Program-made: the position numbers and the translations under genes
Notes under the pieces: generated by a model
The model's input: only the letters and a program-made list of their open reading frames with translations
Database searches by the model: none
What the model was told of the DNA's origin: nothing
Shown: one piece after another, positions 1 to 9,705 of the stretch
Layout of the letters: every line of letters starts with the position of its first letter
How positions within the stretch are numbered: the stretch's first letter is position 1
DNA from: Nephromyces sp. MM_2019
Taxonomy: Eukaryota; Apicomplexa; Aconoidasida; Nephromycida
Direction of reading: 5' to 3'
DNA length: 59,460 nucleotides
NCBI GenBank assembly: GCA_015657535.1
Contig: JADHZB010000122.1
Coordinates: forward strand, 1 to 59,460

Positions 1-27
1 ACAGAACAGAACAGAACAGAACAGAAA
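1..27. repeat. (ACAGA)n pentanucleotide repeat at the window edge
   Basis: About five copies of the unit ACAGA run in from the left edge, followed by an A-rich stretch and a short CA run. The array is probably longer outside the window. The unit does not resemble a common telomere repeat. Confidence 0.8.
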
Positions 28-639
28 TAAAAAAAAACACACACACAGAAATATATAGAGCAACACTTGAGATAAGTCAAACGACATTAAATTTACTTGA
101 TAAACAAAAGTATTGCCTCTAATCAGACATGCAAATAAAAGTACACAAAAAAATCTAAGCGCATGTCAGAAGACATATGTGTGTGACTAGATTCAGACAC
201 ACACACATACACACCCACACACGCTCTGATTCGGAGAGGCACACTTTTGTGAACGCTCAGATTCCGAGATATACGCAAACGCGCTCACATTTCCACACAC
301 ACACACGCATTCACCCTTTCATAGACACTCACATTCATCGTGATGCACACCTAGCTCATTTCTACACACATAAAAACAAAACCAGAAAACCCCACACACA
401 ATGAAGAAATAGCCCATCATTGTGGCTCTTATATCTATGTAACTGACTGGAGTAGTGGTCTTCATACATTAAACTTTTCATCAAAGAATTATTCCGATGC
501 ACACAAACACTGCATTAAAACCTGCAGGCACTAGTGCTGGAAGCGTCTAAATAGACACTGTACCTTCTATAACATCTTCATACATCAAAATGGAGTATCT
601 ACAGTATGAAGTTCATACCTTTTAAAGAGTTGAAAAATG
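28..639. other. CA-rich sequence without a supported gene
   Basis: This stretch lies downstream of the minus-strand stop at 640. It holds several short CACA runs. The open frames across them encode only His/Thr or Val/Cys dipeptide repeats, which are translations of the microsatellite. I see no coding exon. Confidence 0.6.
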
Positions 640-1617
640 TCAAATATCATCATCTTCAAGTGCAAAGAAGCTCTTGAGAAACTGATATTTATACTTGCCA
701 CACACACAGAAACACAAACATACACATTCCAGCGTGAACCCAGAAACCGCAAAGCTCTACCCAACTTCCTACAATCATTGAGAAGTAACAAGGAGGAGGA
801 GCAGGAAGGAGAAAAGCACCCTTTTAGCTCATAATCTAATGTATCACAGCCACCTCTCAAACTTCCTAGAAAGGAGCATAAGTGTCGCCGTTCCAACACA
901 CTCAGCGCTTGCTACTCCTCAAAATCTTCACACAGGAGGCTTTAAACAATTTTATACATACAAATACTGTTGAAGATACGCTCATACTCTCAAAGAAACA
1001 ACAGAAGCACACACACAAGCTCTAGATAAATGCTTCTCCCAGCACCTCCCAAGATTCGCACACGTACATATAGTTCTATACAAATACTTTCCCCAACACT
1101 TCCCAAGATTCATGCAGACACACACACAGCAAAGCTCTATTTGAGACAATCCCACCAAGATCTCCTACGACACACACACAACAAAGTTCTAGATCAAACA
1201 CTACCCCCCTAATACCTCCCAATACACACTAAAACACTCTCTACCACCACCCATCCCCTCCCACACCCCCCAACAGCACCACCTCACACACACATCAAAA
1301 TAATCAGTTTTTTACCCAAATTTCCACATCTTTAAGTCTCTCCACCCGCACACACACTAAAAAAAAACCCCCTTCACATTAGGAATGATAATGAGGGTGG
1401 TTATCGTAAGGAATGACTGTATCGCTGTAAACGTAAGCTACCCCCTCCCCCTGGTTTTCATGGGGATGCCACGATCGATATAGGGGAACGAATTCACTAT
1501 TATCTGGAGGCCCCCAACATCGATATTCACCCATTTCTGAGGTAACAACACCAGGCGCTACTGTTTGTAAGGAACCTTCATTTGGTGGTGGTGTTTCTAC
1601 TGGGTAATTGACATCAC
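640..1617 (-). CDS. 3' exons of an unidentified protein gene
   Basis: Three exons join in phase: 1617-1442 (acceptor TAG, donor GTAGCT), 911-726 (62 codons, donor GTGTAT) and 681-640, which ends in TGA. The last two encode a helical segment containing RRHLCSFLGSLRGG and a C-terminus reading SFFALEDDDI. The first exon is Pro-rich and hydrophilic, with NYPVETPPPNEGS and ending ENQGEG. Read without its donor it stays open to a stop at 1379, so it may instead be the terminal exon of another gene. I do not recognise a family. The 5' end is not found and could belong to the gene that ends at 2213. A minisatellite fills the intron between the first two exons. Confidence 0.5.
1019..1229. repeat. Minisatellite, about 4 degenerate copies of roughly 50-60 bp
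   Basis: Successive blocks start with AAGCTCTA or AGTTCTA, continue through an A/T segment and a CCTCCCAAGATTC-like core, and end in a CACA run. The copies have diverged in both core and CA length. The array lies in the intron between 1442 and 911. Confidence 0.65.
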
Positions 1618-2212
1618 CTATACACATGAAAGGGGTTAAGATTTGGTGGAGGGGGGTGGAGGCGGAGGTGGTTTTGTGTGTGGGAGCTGGGAAATTTCGT
1701 GAAGATAACACACAGAGGTAATTCAAGGAGTGCGGGATGCGTGGAGGGGAGTATTAGAGGGGGGGAAATGATCTTTTCGTGTGAGGGCCAGCCTTAGAAG
1801 AAGAAAATGCTCTTCAGCCTCATAAGCTGGAATTCTTCAAAAATGACGATTATATCGAGCATTTTCGGTTCCTTTTAACCAACCCCCTAGCTCCCAACTT
1901 CATTAGACGCAGATTTCTATATATCAAGCTTTAAGGCAATAAAAAGAGTTTTGTAATAATCACACACAGTGGCAACTACGAAGCTACCACAAACAAGTTC
2001 GACTAAAAGGAGGCTAAAGATCAAGCTGAAAAAAGGGGGCAAACTGCTGGGAAGGCATTAAATTCATCAGGATAAGGAGAAAGATGATAGAAGAAGAAGC
2101 AGATTAAGAGGCAGAATAAAAAAAACACACATAAGAAAAAACGAAAGAAGTAGAATCAGAATCAAAAGAAGAGAAAAGGAAAAAAAACCTCCTCTTCCGG
2201 AAGTAGAGGAAT
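1618..2212. other. Spacer between minus-strand exons, nothing recognised
   Basis: This is purine-rich on the + strand towards 2050-2200, meaning pyrimidine-rich on the transcribed minus strand, which is intron- or UTR-like. Only short open frames occur. I see no exon with both splice signals. Confidence 0.5.
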
Positions 2213-3509
2213 TTATTCTCCAAAAACATCTACTAATCTACAAAAAAAAGGCAATTTTTCCACACAAAAGCTTCCATCACTGCAGAAACCAAAGTTTCCA
2301 GTTTTTGCAACTATCAATTATATCAGAAGAAAAGAAGCACTGTGCGTATAGAGCTTCATCGAGGAAGCACAGTGTATCAAAGTCTTTGCATCGCTCATTG
2401 CCGTTCTTCAGAGATCCGAGATACATCACACATACCCTGGCTAGCCTACTTATGGATAAGGTGCAGGTTGAGGAGCTAGCACATGCCCTGCATAGCAATT
2501 CGTTGAGCTAAGAGATTTGCAATTCATATTCGGTTAAACGACAAACACAGCAATAGAGGCTATAATGATGGGGAAGAAGGGGTTGAGGGAAGCTGAAGGC
2601 GTAGCGGTGCGTGTTACTTGTATGACAAGAGAGAGGATACACTACATACTGCTTTACCGTAGAGATTGAAAAACTAGCGGCTCAGCGAAGCAGCTTTGGG
2701 GGGAATATACACTCTAGTGGTGGACATTCAGGTCAAAGTAGGGGAGGAGAAAGGCCGCACACACATACACACACGCACGGAGGTGCGTGCAAAGTCAAAA
2801 GCAATGGGGAATATAGACAAAAAACACATGCAGATAGATAGATATGTATGAAGAAACACAAAAAGATCGACACATACAAGCACACACACATATATACATA
2901 GACACATACAAGCACACACACATAGATACATAGACACATACAAGCACACACACACTATTAGATGTAGAGTAAGAATAAACAAGGCGAATCCGCACAGTCA
3001 GCAACAGGATACACACATAAGCAAGAAGAGTTTGAAGAGGAAAACCCAGAAAGCTGAAAGATAAAAGCTGAGCTTTCAAGGCTACTTGCTGAGAGAAAAA
3101 CTTAATCTCTACAACCTATCCTTACATGCACACACACATGCACACAGCTTTACGTATCTTGTAGAATACACACGAGAATCTGCGAGACTTTAGGCCCCTT
3201 ACAAGTCATAATCTAAAGACTAAATCCTTCACACATACTGGAGAATCACATCTAGAGCTATTCACTACCAACTTGTGTGTACAATCGTGCAAGCCAACTA
3301 GAGAGTAGCCCAAAGAACATCATCGTACACAAAACATACCCTGAGATGGGCTGCTATGCGTAATACACACACACATTCACACATCACATCAGGCAGCTAC
3401 CGATTGGAGAACAGAATACACACACAACACACAGCTAATATATGCTCTAACCGGGAGTAGGCTGAAAAAGATAAAGCGTTGAGGGATCGTTTGGGTCTAC
3501 ATAGCCAGC
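2213..3509 (-). CDS. Exons of a helical protein, probably the C-terminal part of the 8.3-4.6 kb gene
   Basis: Seven exons join in phase to give 127 codons including the stop: 3509-3452, 3353-3340 (14 nt), 3297-3283 (15 nt), 3088-3017, 2507-2436, 2405-2281 and 2237-2213 (stop TAA). Segments include GYVDPNDPSTLYLFQPTP, KAQLLSFSFLGFPLQTLLAY and LNELLCRACASSS. The composition is Leu- and Cys-rich, as in alpha-solenoids, but I recognise no family. The stop lies inside an AATAAA hexamer (GAATAAAT), so the 3' UTR may be very short. Further upstream, a 30-nt exon near 3570 and one near 3870 are possible, but one would need a 29-nt intron. Continuity with the exons at 8313-4651 is inferred from strand, style and phase. 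A 1.1-kb TG-rich gap separates them. Confidence 0.5.
2871..2955. repeat. Tandem repeat, 32-bp unit, about 2.7 copies
   Basis: Units start at 2871, 2903 and 2935. Each has CACATACAAG, a CACACA run and a TATACATAGA or TAGATACATAGA tail. The first two copies differ at very few positions. The array lies in the intron between 3017 and 2507. Confidence 0.75.
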
Positions 3510-4189
3510 CTAAGAGATCAGAGAAGGTTGCATAGCACAGGAGTATGAAGAAGCTTCAATAAGCAAAGCTATAAGCAGGCGATGAGTACACACACAGACA
3601 AGCAATATATACCAGGTACGGGGAGATACATGGACACACATATACATAAGCACACACACACGGACACACACATACATAGACACACACACACAGACGTACA
3701 CACATGAATACACACACACAAGTACATACAGATATGCACCGAAACTCCACCACAAGCACAAGCTCACTCAATCATCTCAATAAAATGAAGCTACTATCAA
3801 ATGTTTCTTTGAATATAGAGCGATAGCACATCATTCTATACCTGTGTGTTAGCACACAAAGGATGGTTTAGATTTGGATCTGCAAGGAAAGGTTAAACGC
3901 AGTAGAAAAGCTTGTATGAACAGCCAGTGAAGAAGTAGGCCAGTGAAGACACCCACACACAATGAAAATGCAGGCCAATGAAGATATCCACACACAGTGA
4001 AGATATATACACACAGAAAAGACATCCACACACAAAAAACCCGCTTTTACATACTTAATGCAATTATGTGCAAAATACACGACAACACACCAAAAGCTCC
4101 AATCAAAGCAAATAAAATCTTAGAAATGCCTAAAATTCGAGTGAAATATACAGTAAAACCCAGAGTTTTCGCGAAATCATACACATTCA

Positions 4190-4210
4190 CTCAATAAAGG
4201 CTTTATTGAG
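4190..4210. other. Perfect 10-bp palindrome with one central base, AATAAA on both strands
   Basis: The left arm CTCAATAAAG is followed by one G and then CTTTATTGAG. Each strand therefore carries an AATAAA polyadenylation hexamer inside a hairpin-forming arm. On the minus strand it lies about 430 nt past a possible stop at 4633. Confidence 0.7.
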
Positions 4211-4650
4211 GAAAATCAAAACAAAAAATAGCAAAAAGCTACCAAAAATTATTTCAAAAGAAAAAACCGCTACAAACGCACACAAGGGGAGCAAGAAAAG
4301 CGTGTATATATGCACACCTGTATGCACAGAAGAATACATGCACACACACACAAACAAGCAGATTCAAAACCCATATGGGGCAAAACACACACACATGCAG
4401 ACAGAAACAGTCAAAACACACACAAAAACCTACATGCAAACACGTGTAAACATGCAGAAAAGTAAAAAAGCAAAAACTCACATCCACACACATACAGATT
4501 CACACACCAACATACCACTCACACACATCACACACACGCCCACACACACACCCACGCGCCATTCATACATCAACACACATACAGATGCACACACGACTCA
4601 CACACCCACACACTACTCACACCCACACACAGCTAATGAATCACTTCCAC

Positions 4651-7600
4651 CGAAAAAATATACAAAATAGTTTCTCCCATCAAAGACTAACATTCACATC
4701 AGCATTTGTAACTCCATACACACACCAAACCGCATAAAAAGCGCAATTCACACGTAAATCGGTGGTGTCTTCACACACATACTCACCGCATTGGGAGCCA
4801 TGAGCTTGACGAAATAGAGGGAAGAAAAGATTGATGAAAGTCCCACATCCTTCTGAAGAAAGGAAGAGGTGAGAAAGCACAAGTTATTACTTATCTCCAT
4901 CTCGATTTTGCATCGCACTCACACACACACTCACACCACACACACACACAAAATACCAGCCCAACCACACCAATCGCAGCAAAAAAGCCAAAGCAGATAA
5001 AATTTGAAGACAATCTGCTGGTCACAGCAGCAGAAAAATCGTTAATCTTCGGAAAAGGCACACACACTAGCCTTAAACCCAAAAGATTACCTAATAAAAG
5101 CAAATACTACGAGGTTTCTAGCAATTTCTCAGATCAAAGGCATAGAGATCTGCACACATAATCTTATACAGCTTTCCTTCAATCATCCTCAGTCAAAGAA
5201 AAGAAAAACACTCACCAGACATGAAAGAAATCTGAAACTCTCCAGCTACATGAAAAGGATGGACTGCTGCAATGAACTGAAAAAAAACATACACACATGT
5301 GCACACACACTGTTATATACATACACACACACCACCGTGAGAATTTTCATACATGCATACGCCGTTACACACATGCTGTTAAAATGCAAAAAAAAAAGAT
5401 TGATACAAAGAGTTACATTCACACACACAGCTATAGTTAAACACACAATTTCACCAATATAAACAGCTTAGACAAGCACACACACACAAAAGCTTATCCT
5501 CCACTACTGCAACAAACACAGGAATAATCGCTTATATATTTCGCATACTAAACCTCTGAAAGTTACCCAGTTAATCACAGCAGCTGCTTACCGGCTCAAC
5601 AATGCCATGAACCGCTAAAGGACCAAATATTGGTTGCTTCAGTTCTGGAGATCTTATTAGAAACTAGCAGAAAAATAACACACACACACAAAGCAGTTCG
5701 CTCTTGAGCCCAATGGGTGCTTACGATAGCACAAAAATTAGAGGTATGGGCACAAGCAATGCTTTGATTTGGGCACAGAGAAAATGCGTTAATACGGGCA
5801 CACACAAATGTTGATTTGCGTATACACAGGATTATTTTTGCACACACAGGTTGATTTGTGCACAAAAAAAACGTTGATTTGTACATTCAAAAATCAGTTT
5901 GATCTACACACACAAAAACCATCGAGTGTATATACACACACTTTAGCTCCACGCTTCAAACGCCTAATACAAAGTGCACACCATCCTTCACAAAAAAAAA
6001 TGGCCACACACATACCGATACGGACACTCACACACGCCACATACACTCAAACAATATAGAAACTCACGCTCACACTCAACAAAGACACATGCACACATGC
6101 ACACACGCACTGCACCAAGATTGTTGAAGCTTACGGACTCATAACTCGCTCCTGTGCACCAAATATTTTCGCTCATTATAAAAAAGTACTCTTAAACTCT
6201 ACCAAAAGCTGAGCTAGCAAACACACACACAAAGTCCTTCACAAAAGAAATTTCAAGATGTAATTTTCATCGTTCCACAAACACATTCTGCTTGCAAATG
6301 AGCTGGTATAAAAGTTAACCAGTGGAAGCTCTATACTCTGAAAATTCCCTTTCTCCTTGTTTTTTTCCTTTAAAAAGACGATTCTCTTGCTGGAAAAAAA
6401 CAGAAATGAAAAGAAGATTGCGAATATTTTAAAAAACAAATAGACACACGCACGGGGAAAGCCACATACAAGAACAAACACCCACAAGAGCACATAGCCA
6501 CAAGCACACGCAAATACACACACGGGGACATAGACGATCAAACACTCACAAGAGCACACACGCACACAGAAAAAAAAGCCTTTCCCATGCAAATTTCACG
6601 CTTGAAAGCAAAACAAAAACCTCAAAAAATGATCCATCACACACACATTAACATCTCCAACAGAACCTTGTGTGTACAACTTACTTTGACAAGAAGATTC
6701 TTCCATATCCCGTATAAACCCTGATTTTTTCACAAAAACACACACACTAGAAATGCAACAAAATGCACTGCAGTCACAGCATCACACACACACGAGTAGA
6801 CACACACAAATACGAGTGGACACACACACACTCACAAGGGTTTCAATCTCATTCACACACAGAAAAGTTGAGGGTTAACTGGTGATTTTTACACAACCTG
6901 AATACGAGCTAATGGTAACATACTCGGCGCAAAAAATCCGTAAATATGCCCAATATTTTCACAATAAAATCTTAGCATATAGAATGCGTTACTGAGTGTG
7001 CGCTTTCTTTCCAGTGCGCACTCTGCTCTCAGACAAGTACTAGCGTAAACTTCTACCCTAAACCCTTGAAAAAATCCCTTCAAATGAGAGAAAAGCACGC
7101 ACAAAGATTACTCGATAAGATCTCCTACCTCAAGAGAAGAATTGAAGCTTCTCAACAATCAAAAAGTATGTGATGAACACACACGCGTTTACACAAAGAA
7201 ATTCTCCATATACCTTCAATGGTTCTACTTAGCTTTCCTAATAACTTACCTATCTTGCACATTTACCTTTATCTTCAATTTATCTCGTTGTAAAAAGAAG
7301 ATTTCTCCATCCACAGGGAGTGGAAAGAGAGCATCTAAAGGTAGGAAAAGAAGAGGATTATGTATAATAGCATCTTCATTGTAGTAAAGTGGAAGAGAAA
7401 CATACACACTAAAAAATCCTCGAAAGAGAGTAACTGATGAGAGTACCTTAAGAGCCATTTGAATGAATAAAGAGGAAAAGTTCGCGAGGGCAACGTAATT
7501 GATACCCATCATGCTTTGAATGCAAGATACGATCGAATGCGAGAGGAAGAAGCAGAGCATACAATGTGTGCTTTAGAGGAATACCAAATTGCATCAAAAT

Positions 7601-8373
7601 GCTACCAAAACAGCACCAAAATAGTACATCACAACAGAAATTTTGGAGAGGAGATTTCACAGCAACTAACGAAGGCTTTGTCCAAGTTCCTCAAAAATCT
7701 CAGGTCAAGCCCCCTCGAGGACGCATGCAGCACACACAAAACCCATTTACCTCCTAAAAGGAGCTGAAAAATTTGCCAATGTGACTTCAAGTATCCGAGA
7801 AAGAGGCGAACCACCGGCAGTATAAAAAGCAGGCAATTTCTTCCAAGAAGTACAAATGTGATAAAAAACTACTTTTTCAAGACTCTAAAGATTGAGAGCA
7901 TAAAAACAACAAAAAAAGCATAAAACATTACTCCAAAACAAGTTTAAACCACCAAATTTTCAAAGATTAAAAATATTATCCTCTTTTAAAAAGTTTTTGG
8001 ATTTCATTATCATGATTAGAATAACCTAGTTCTTCTTGAATAGTTCTTAACCGTTGATATGTTTATTCTCACTGAAATTTTCTTCTACTCAAGAAACAAA
8101 GCTTCTCTTAAAATTTTGAAGAGGATTCAATCTTGTAAAAAATGGCAATCTTCTATTCATACACACTTTTGTCCCCGTGGAAACCGCAATAAAAAACTTA
8201 CTTGAATAGATATCATGAGCTAAAATGGGGTTGATCGCCATTTTTAGGTAGAGAGGCTTTTTTAAAAGGGTGTAAAGGTAAAAAATGGCAGCTTCCTCAG
8301 TGACAGCTATAGACTATCAGCAGGAACGACTATCCGAGCACCTTATAAACGAAAATAATTGCAAGGCAGCCGC
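4651..8373 (-). CDS. Uncharacterised alpha-solenoid-like protein, about 19 short exons
   Basis: These exons join without a phase break and total 422 codons from 8313 onward: 8313-8202, 8104-8089 (16 nt), 7882-7751, 7713-7636, 7601-7506, 7408-7267, 7077-6898, 6720-6685, 6600-6568, 6389-6320, 6213-6190, 6151-6135, 5663-5592, 5276-5216, 5127-5091, 5014-4957, 4852-4787 and 4686-4651. An upstream exon at 8373-8342 also fits; the start codon is not found. The product is rich in amphipathic and hydrophobic helices, for example EEAAIFYLYTLLKKPLYLKM, ILMQFGIPLKHTLYALLLPL and SSIFSSLYFVKLMAPNA, which suits HEAT/ARM-type repeats. I recognise no named family. At 4651 the frame either splices (donor GTGGAA) or reads on to a stop at 4633. 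Introns are TG-rich on the sense strand. The 16- and 17-nt micro-exons rest on phase and splice signals only. Confidence 0.65.
5763..5905. repeat. Degenerate intronic repeat with recurring TTGATTTG cores
   Basis: Within about 140 bp the core GATTTG or TTGATTTG recurs at least four times. The copies are separated by variants of GCACACACA and poly-A, with a period of roughly 25-35 bp. It lies in the intron between the exons at 6151-6135 and 5663-5592. Confidence 0.55.
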
Positions 8374-8692
8374 CTAAAGAACGGGTGATAAATCAGCACA
8401 ATGATAGAGTGCTGCTGCTAATATCTACAGAAAAACACACACGCATCTTCAGAAAAAAAACGACAAAATATAAACACCAGAAACGCTCTTTTATTCCAAA
8501 ACTCGGAGCTACTGCGTCAGCACAGCCAGCAGAGAATATTCATCATTTAAGCTAAGGATTTGACTGTTGTAGAAGCTGATTAACTCAAGCAAATTTCATT
8601 GGTTTTCTAGGTAAAACTACTTTGGAGCTATATGGTGATTGTGCGGTGCAGAGTGTGAAGTACATTATAAAGCAGAGGAGTGCAAGGCATAG

Positions 8693-8750
8693 TATGAAGC
8701 AGACTATGAAGCAGACAATGCAGTAGACAATGAAGCAGACTATGAAGCAC
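8693..8750. repeat. 12-bp tandem repeat, about 5 copies
   Basis: Units start at 8693, 8705, 8717, 8729 and 8741 with consensus TATGAAGCAGAC. The third copy has two changes and the last is truncated. The minus-strand open frame through it encodes only Cys/Phe/Ile/Val repeats, so I treat it as non-coding. Confidence 0.8.
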
Positions 8751-9050
8751 AATATTAAATGCAAGAATAACAAAAAAAAAGTTGTTTGGGAACATCATTT
8801 CATATCAAAAAGCTGCCAGTTCCAAATTAAAACAGAGAATTCTCCGAAAAATTTTCAATAAAAAATACCAATTTCCATCGAACACATTTAAAAAGGCATA
8901 TACTCTCAAAAAAAAATCCACAATCACAACTAATACAAGCAAATTATTCAAAAATTCCCTGCAAAACATCCAATCCCATCTTAAACTGACCTGCAGAGGG
9001 GGGTTCTGTGCCAGTATCCACGATTGTAACAGCTAGAAAAGTATACTTTT

Positions 9051-9464
9051 CTATTCTTCTTCACCAAAGAATTCCTCTAAAGAAATTCCCATGTAGAGCA
9101 GGGGGGGCGCGTCTACAAATAGAAAGAGTGAGTCATCCCTCCTCTTGAACTCAAAAAACACCACGACGACCTCAAGTGTGTAGAACTCATTTGAACTAGC
9201 AGGAGCTCACAAGGAGGTTTTCGCACATGAGCGGTGGGGAGGGTTGGGACAAGTGGGAGGCAGGGAAAAGGGAGAAGGGGGCGGAGTGAGGAGGGGAAAG
9301 ATGGGACGGGAGAAGGGGCGGAAAAAGCAAAAGAAAAAAGAAGAAAAAGACAATCGTATTTTAATCGAAAATTTTTTGCTTTGATGGTAAGTGGGCGGCA
9401 AAAGTGTGTGTTGTTTCATCAGTGAGCGCGCAAACGCCTTCGAGAGACTTTGAAAACCGCCTGC
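9051..9464 (-). CDS. Small unidentified protein, last two exons
   Basis: Exon 9464-9352 (acceptor TTTTTGCAG, donor GTCTTT) joins in phase to the terminal exon 9195-9051 (acceptor CTGCTAG, stop TAG). The intron is strongly pyrimidine-rich on the sense strand. The first exon contains SLSKAFARSLMKQHTLLPP, which is basic and amphipathic, possibly part of an organelle-targeting segment. The second reads as beta-rich: FYTLEVVVVFFEFKRR, FLFVDAPPLLYMG, then an acidic end EEFFGEEE. No family is recognised. The start codon is not settled: an in-frame ATG near 9527 reads through the acceptor in a different frame that later stops, so an upstream exon is needed for the frame given here. Confidence 0.5.
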
Positions 9465-9617
9465 CTGCAAAAAGCCGCTTATACAAAAGAAAGCCGAGAG
9501 GTAGGTGCAAGCTCAGTGCGCGCATTTCCCTTCAATGAGGAAACTTGCTGGAGGAGGGGAGAACTCGCAGATAATTCCGCGGCGGAGGTAGGGGAAGGTT
9601 TTTCGGAAAGGAGTGTG

Positions 9618-9705
9618 TGTGTGTGTGTTTGTGCGTGTTGGCGCGTTGGTGTCTGTCTGTGCTGGTGTATTTGTGTGTGTCGTGTCTGTGTGTGTACGAA
9701 ATTAT
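9618..9705. repeat. TG-rich microsatellite tract
   Basis: Imperfect (TG)n with interspersed GTGTTGGCG-like variants on the + strand. It produces a spurious Cys/Val-rich open frame on the + strand and a His/Thr/Gln-rich one on the minus strand. It marks the right edge of the left-hand microsatellite-rich block. Confidence 0.8.

Noticed and set aside
1379..1441. Reading the exon at 1617 through to the stop at 1379 as a C-terminal end
   Set aside because: A GTAGCT donor at 1441 joins the next exon in phase 0. I prefer the spliced model, though the read-through is not excluded.
4206..4670. 154-codon + strand open frame rich in Thr and His
   Set aside because: It is a translation of a CA-repeat intron of the minus-strand gene. 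The composition follows the dinucleotide repeat and there is no domain.
8585..8773. Hydrophobic minus-strand open frame resembling a membrane protein
   Set aside because: Its hydrophobicity comes from a 12-bp tandem repeat; there is no other support.
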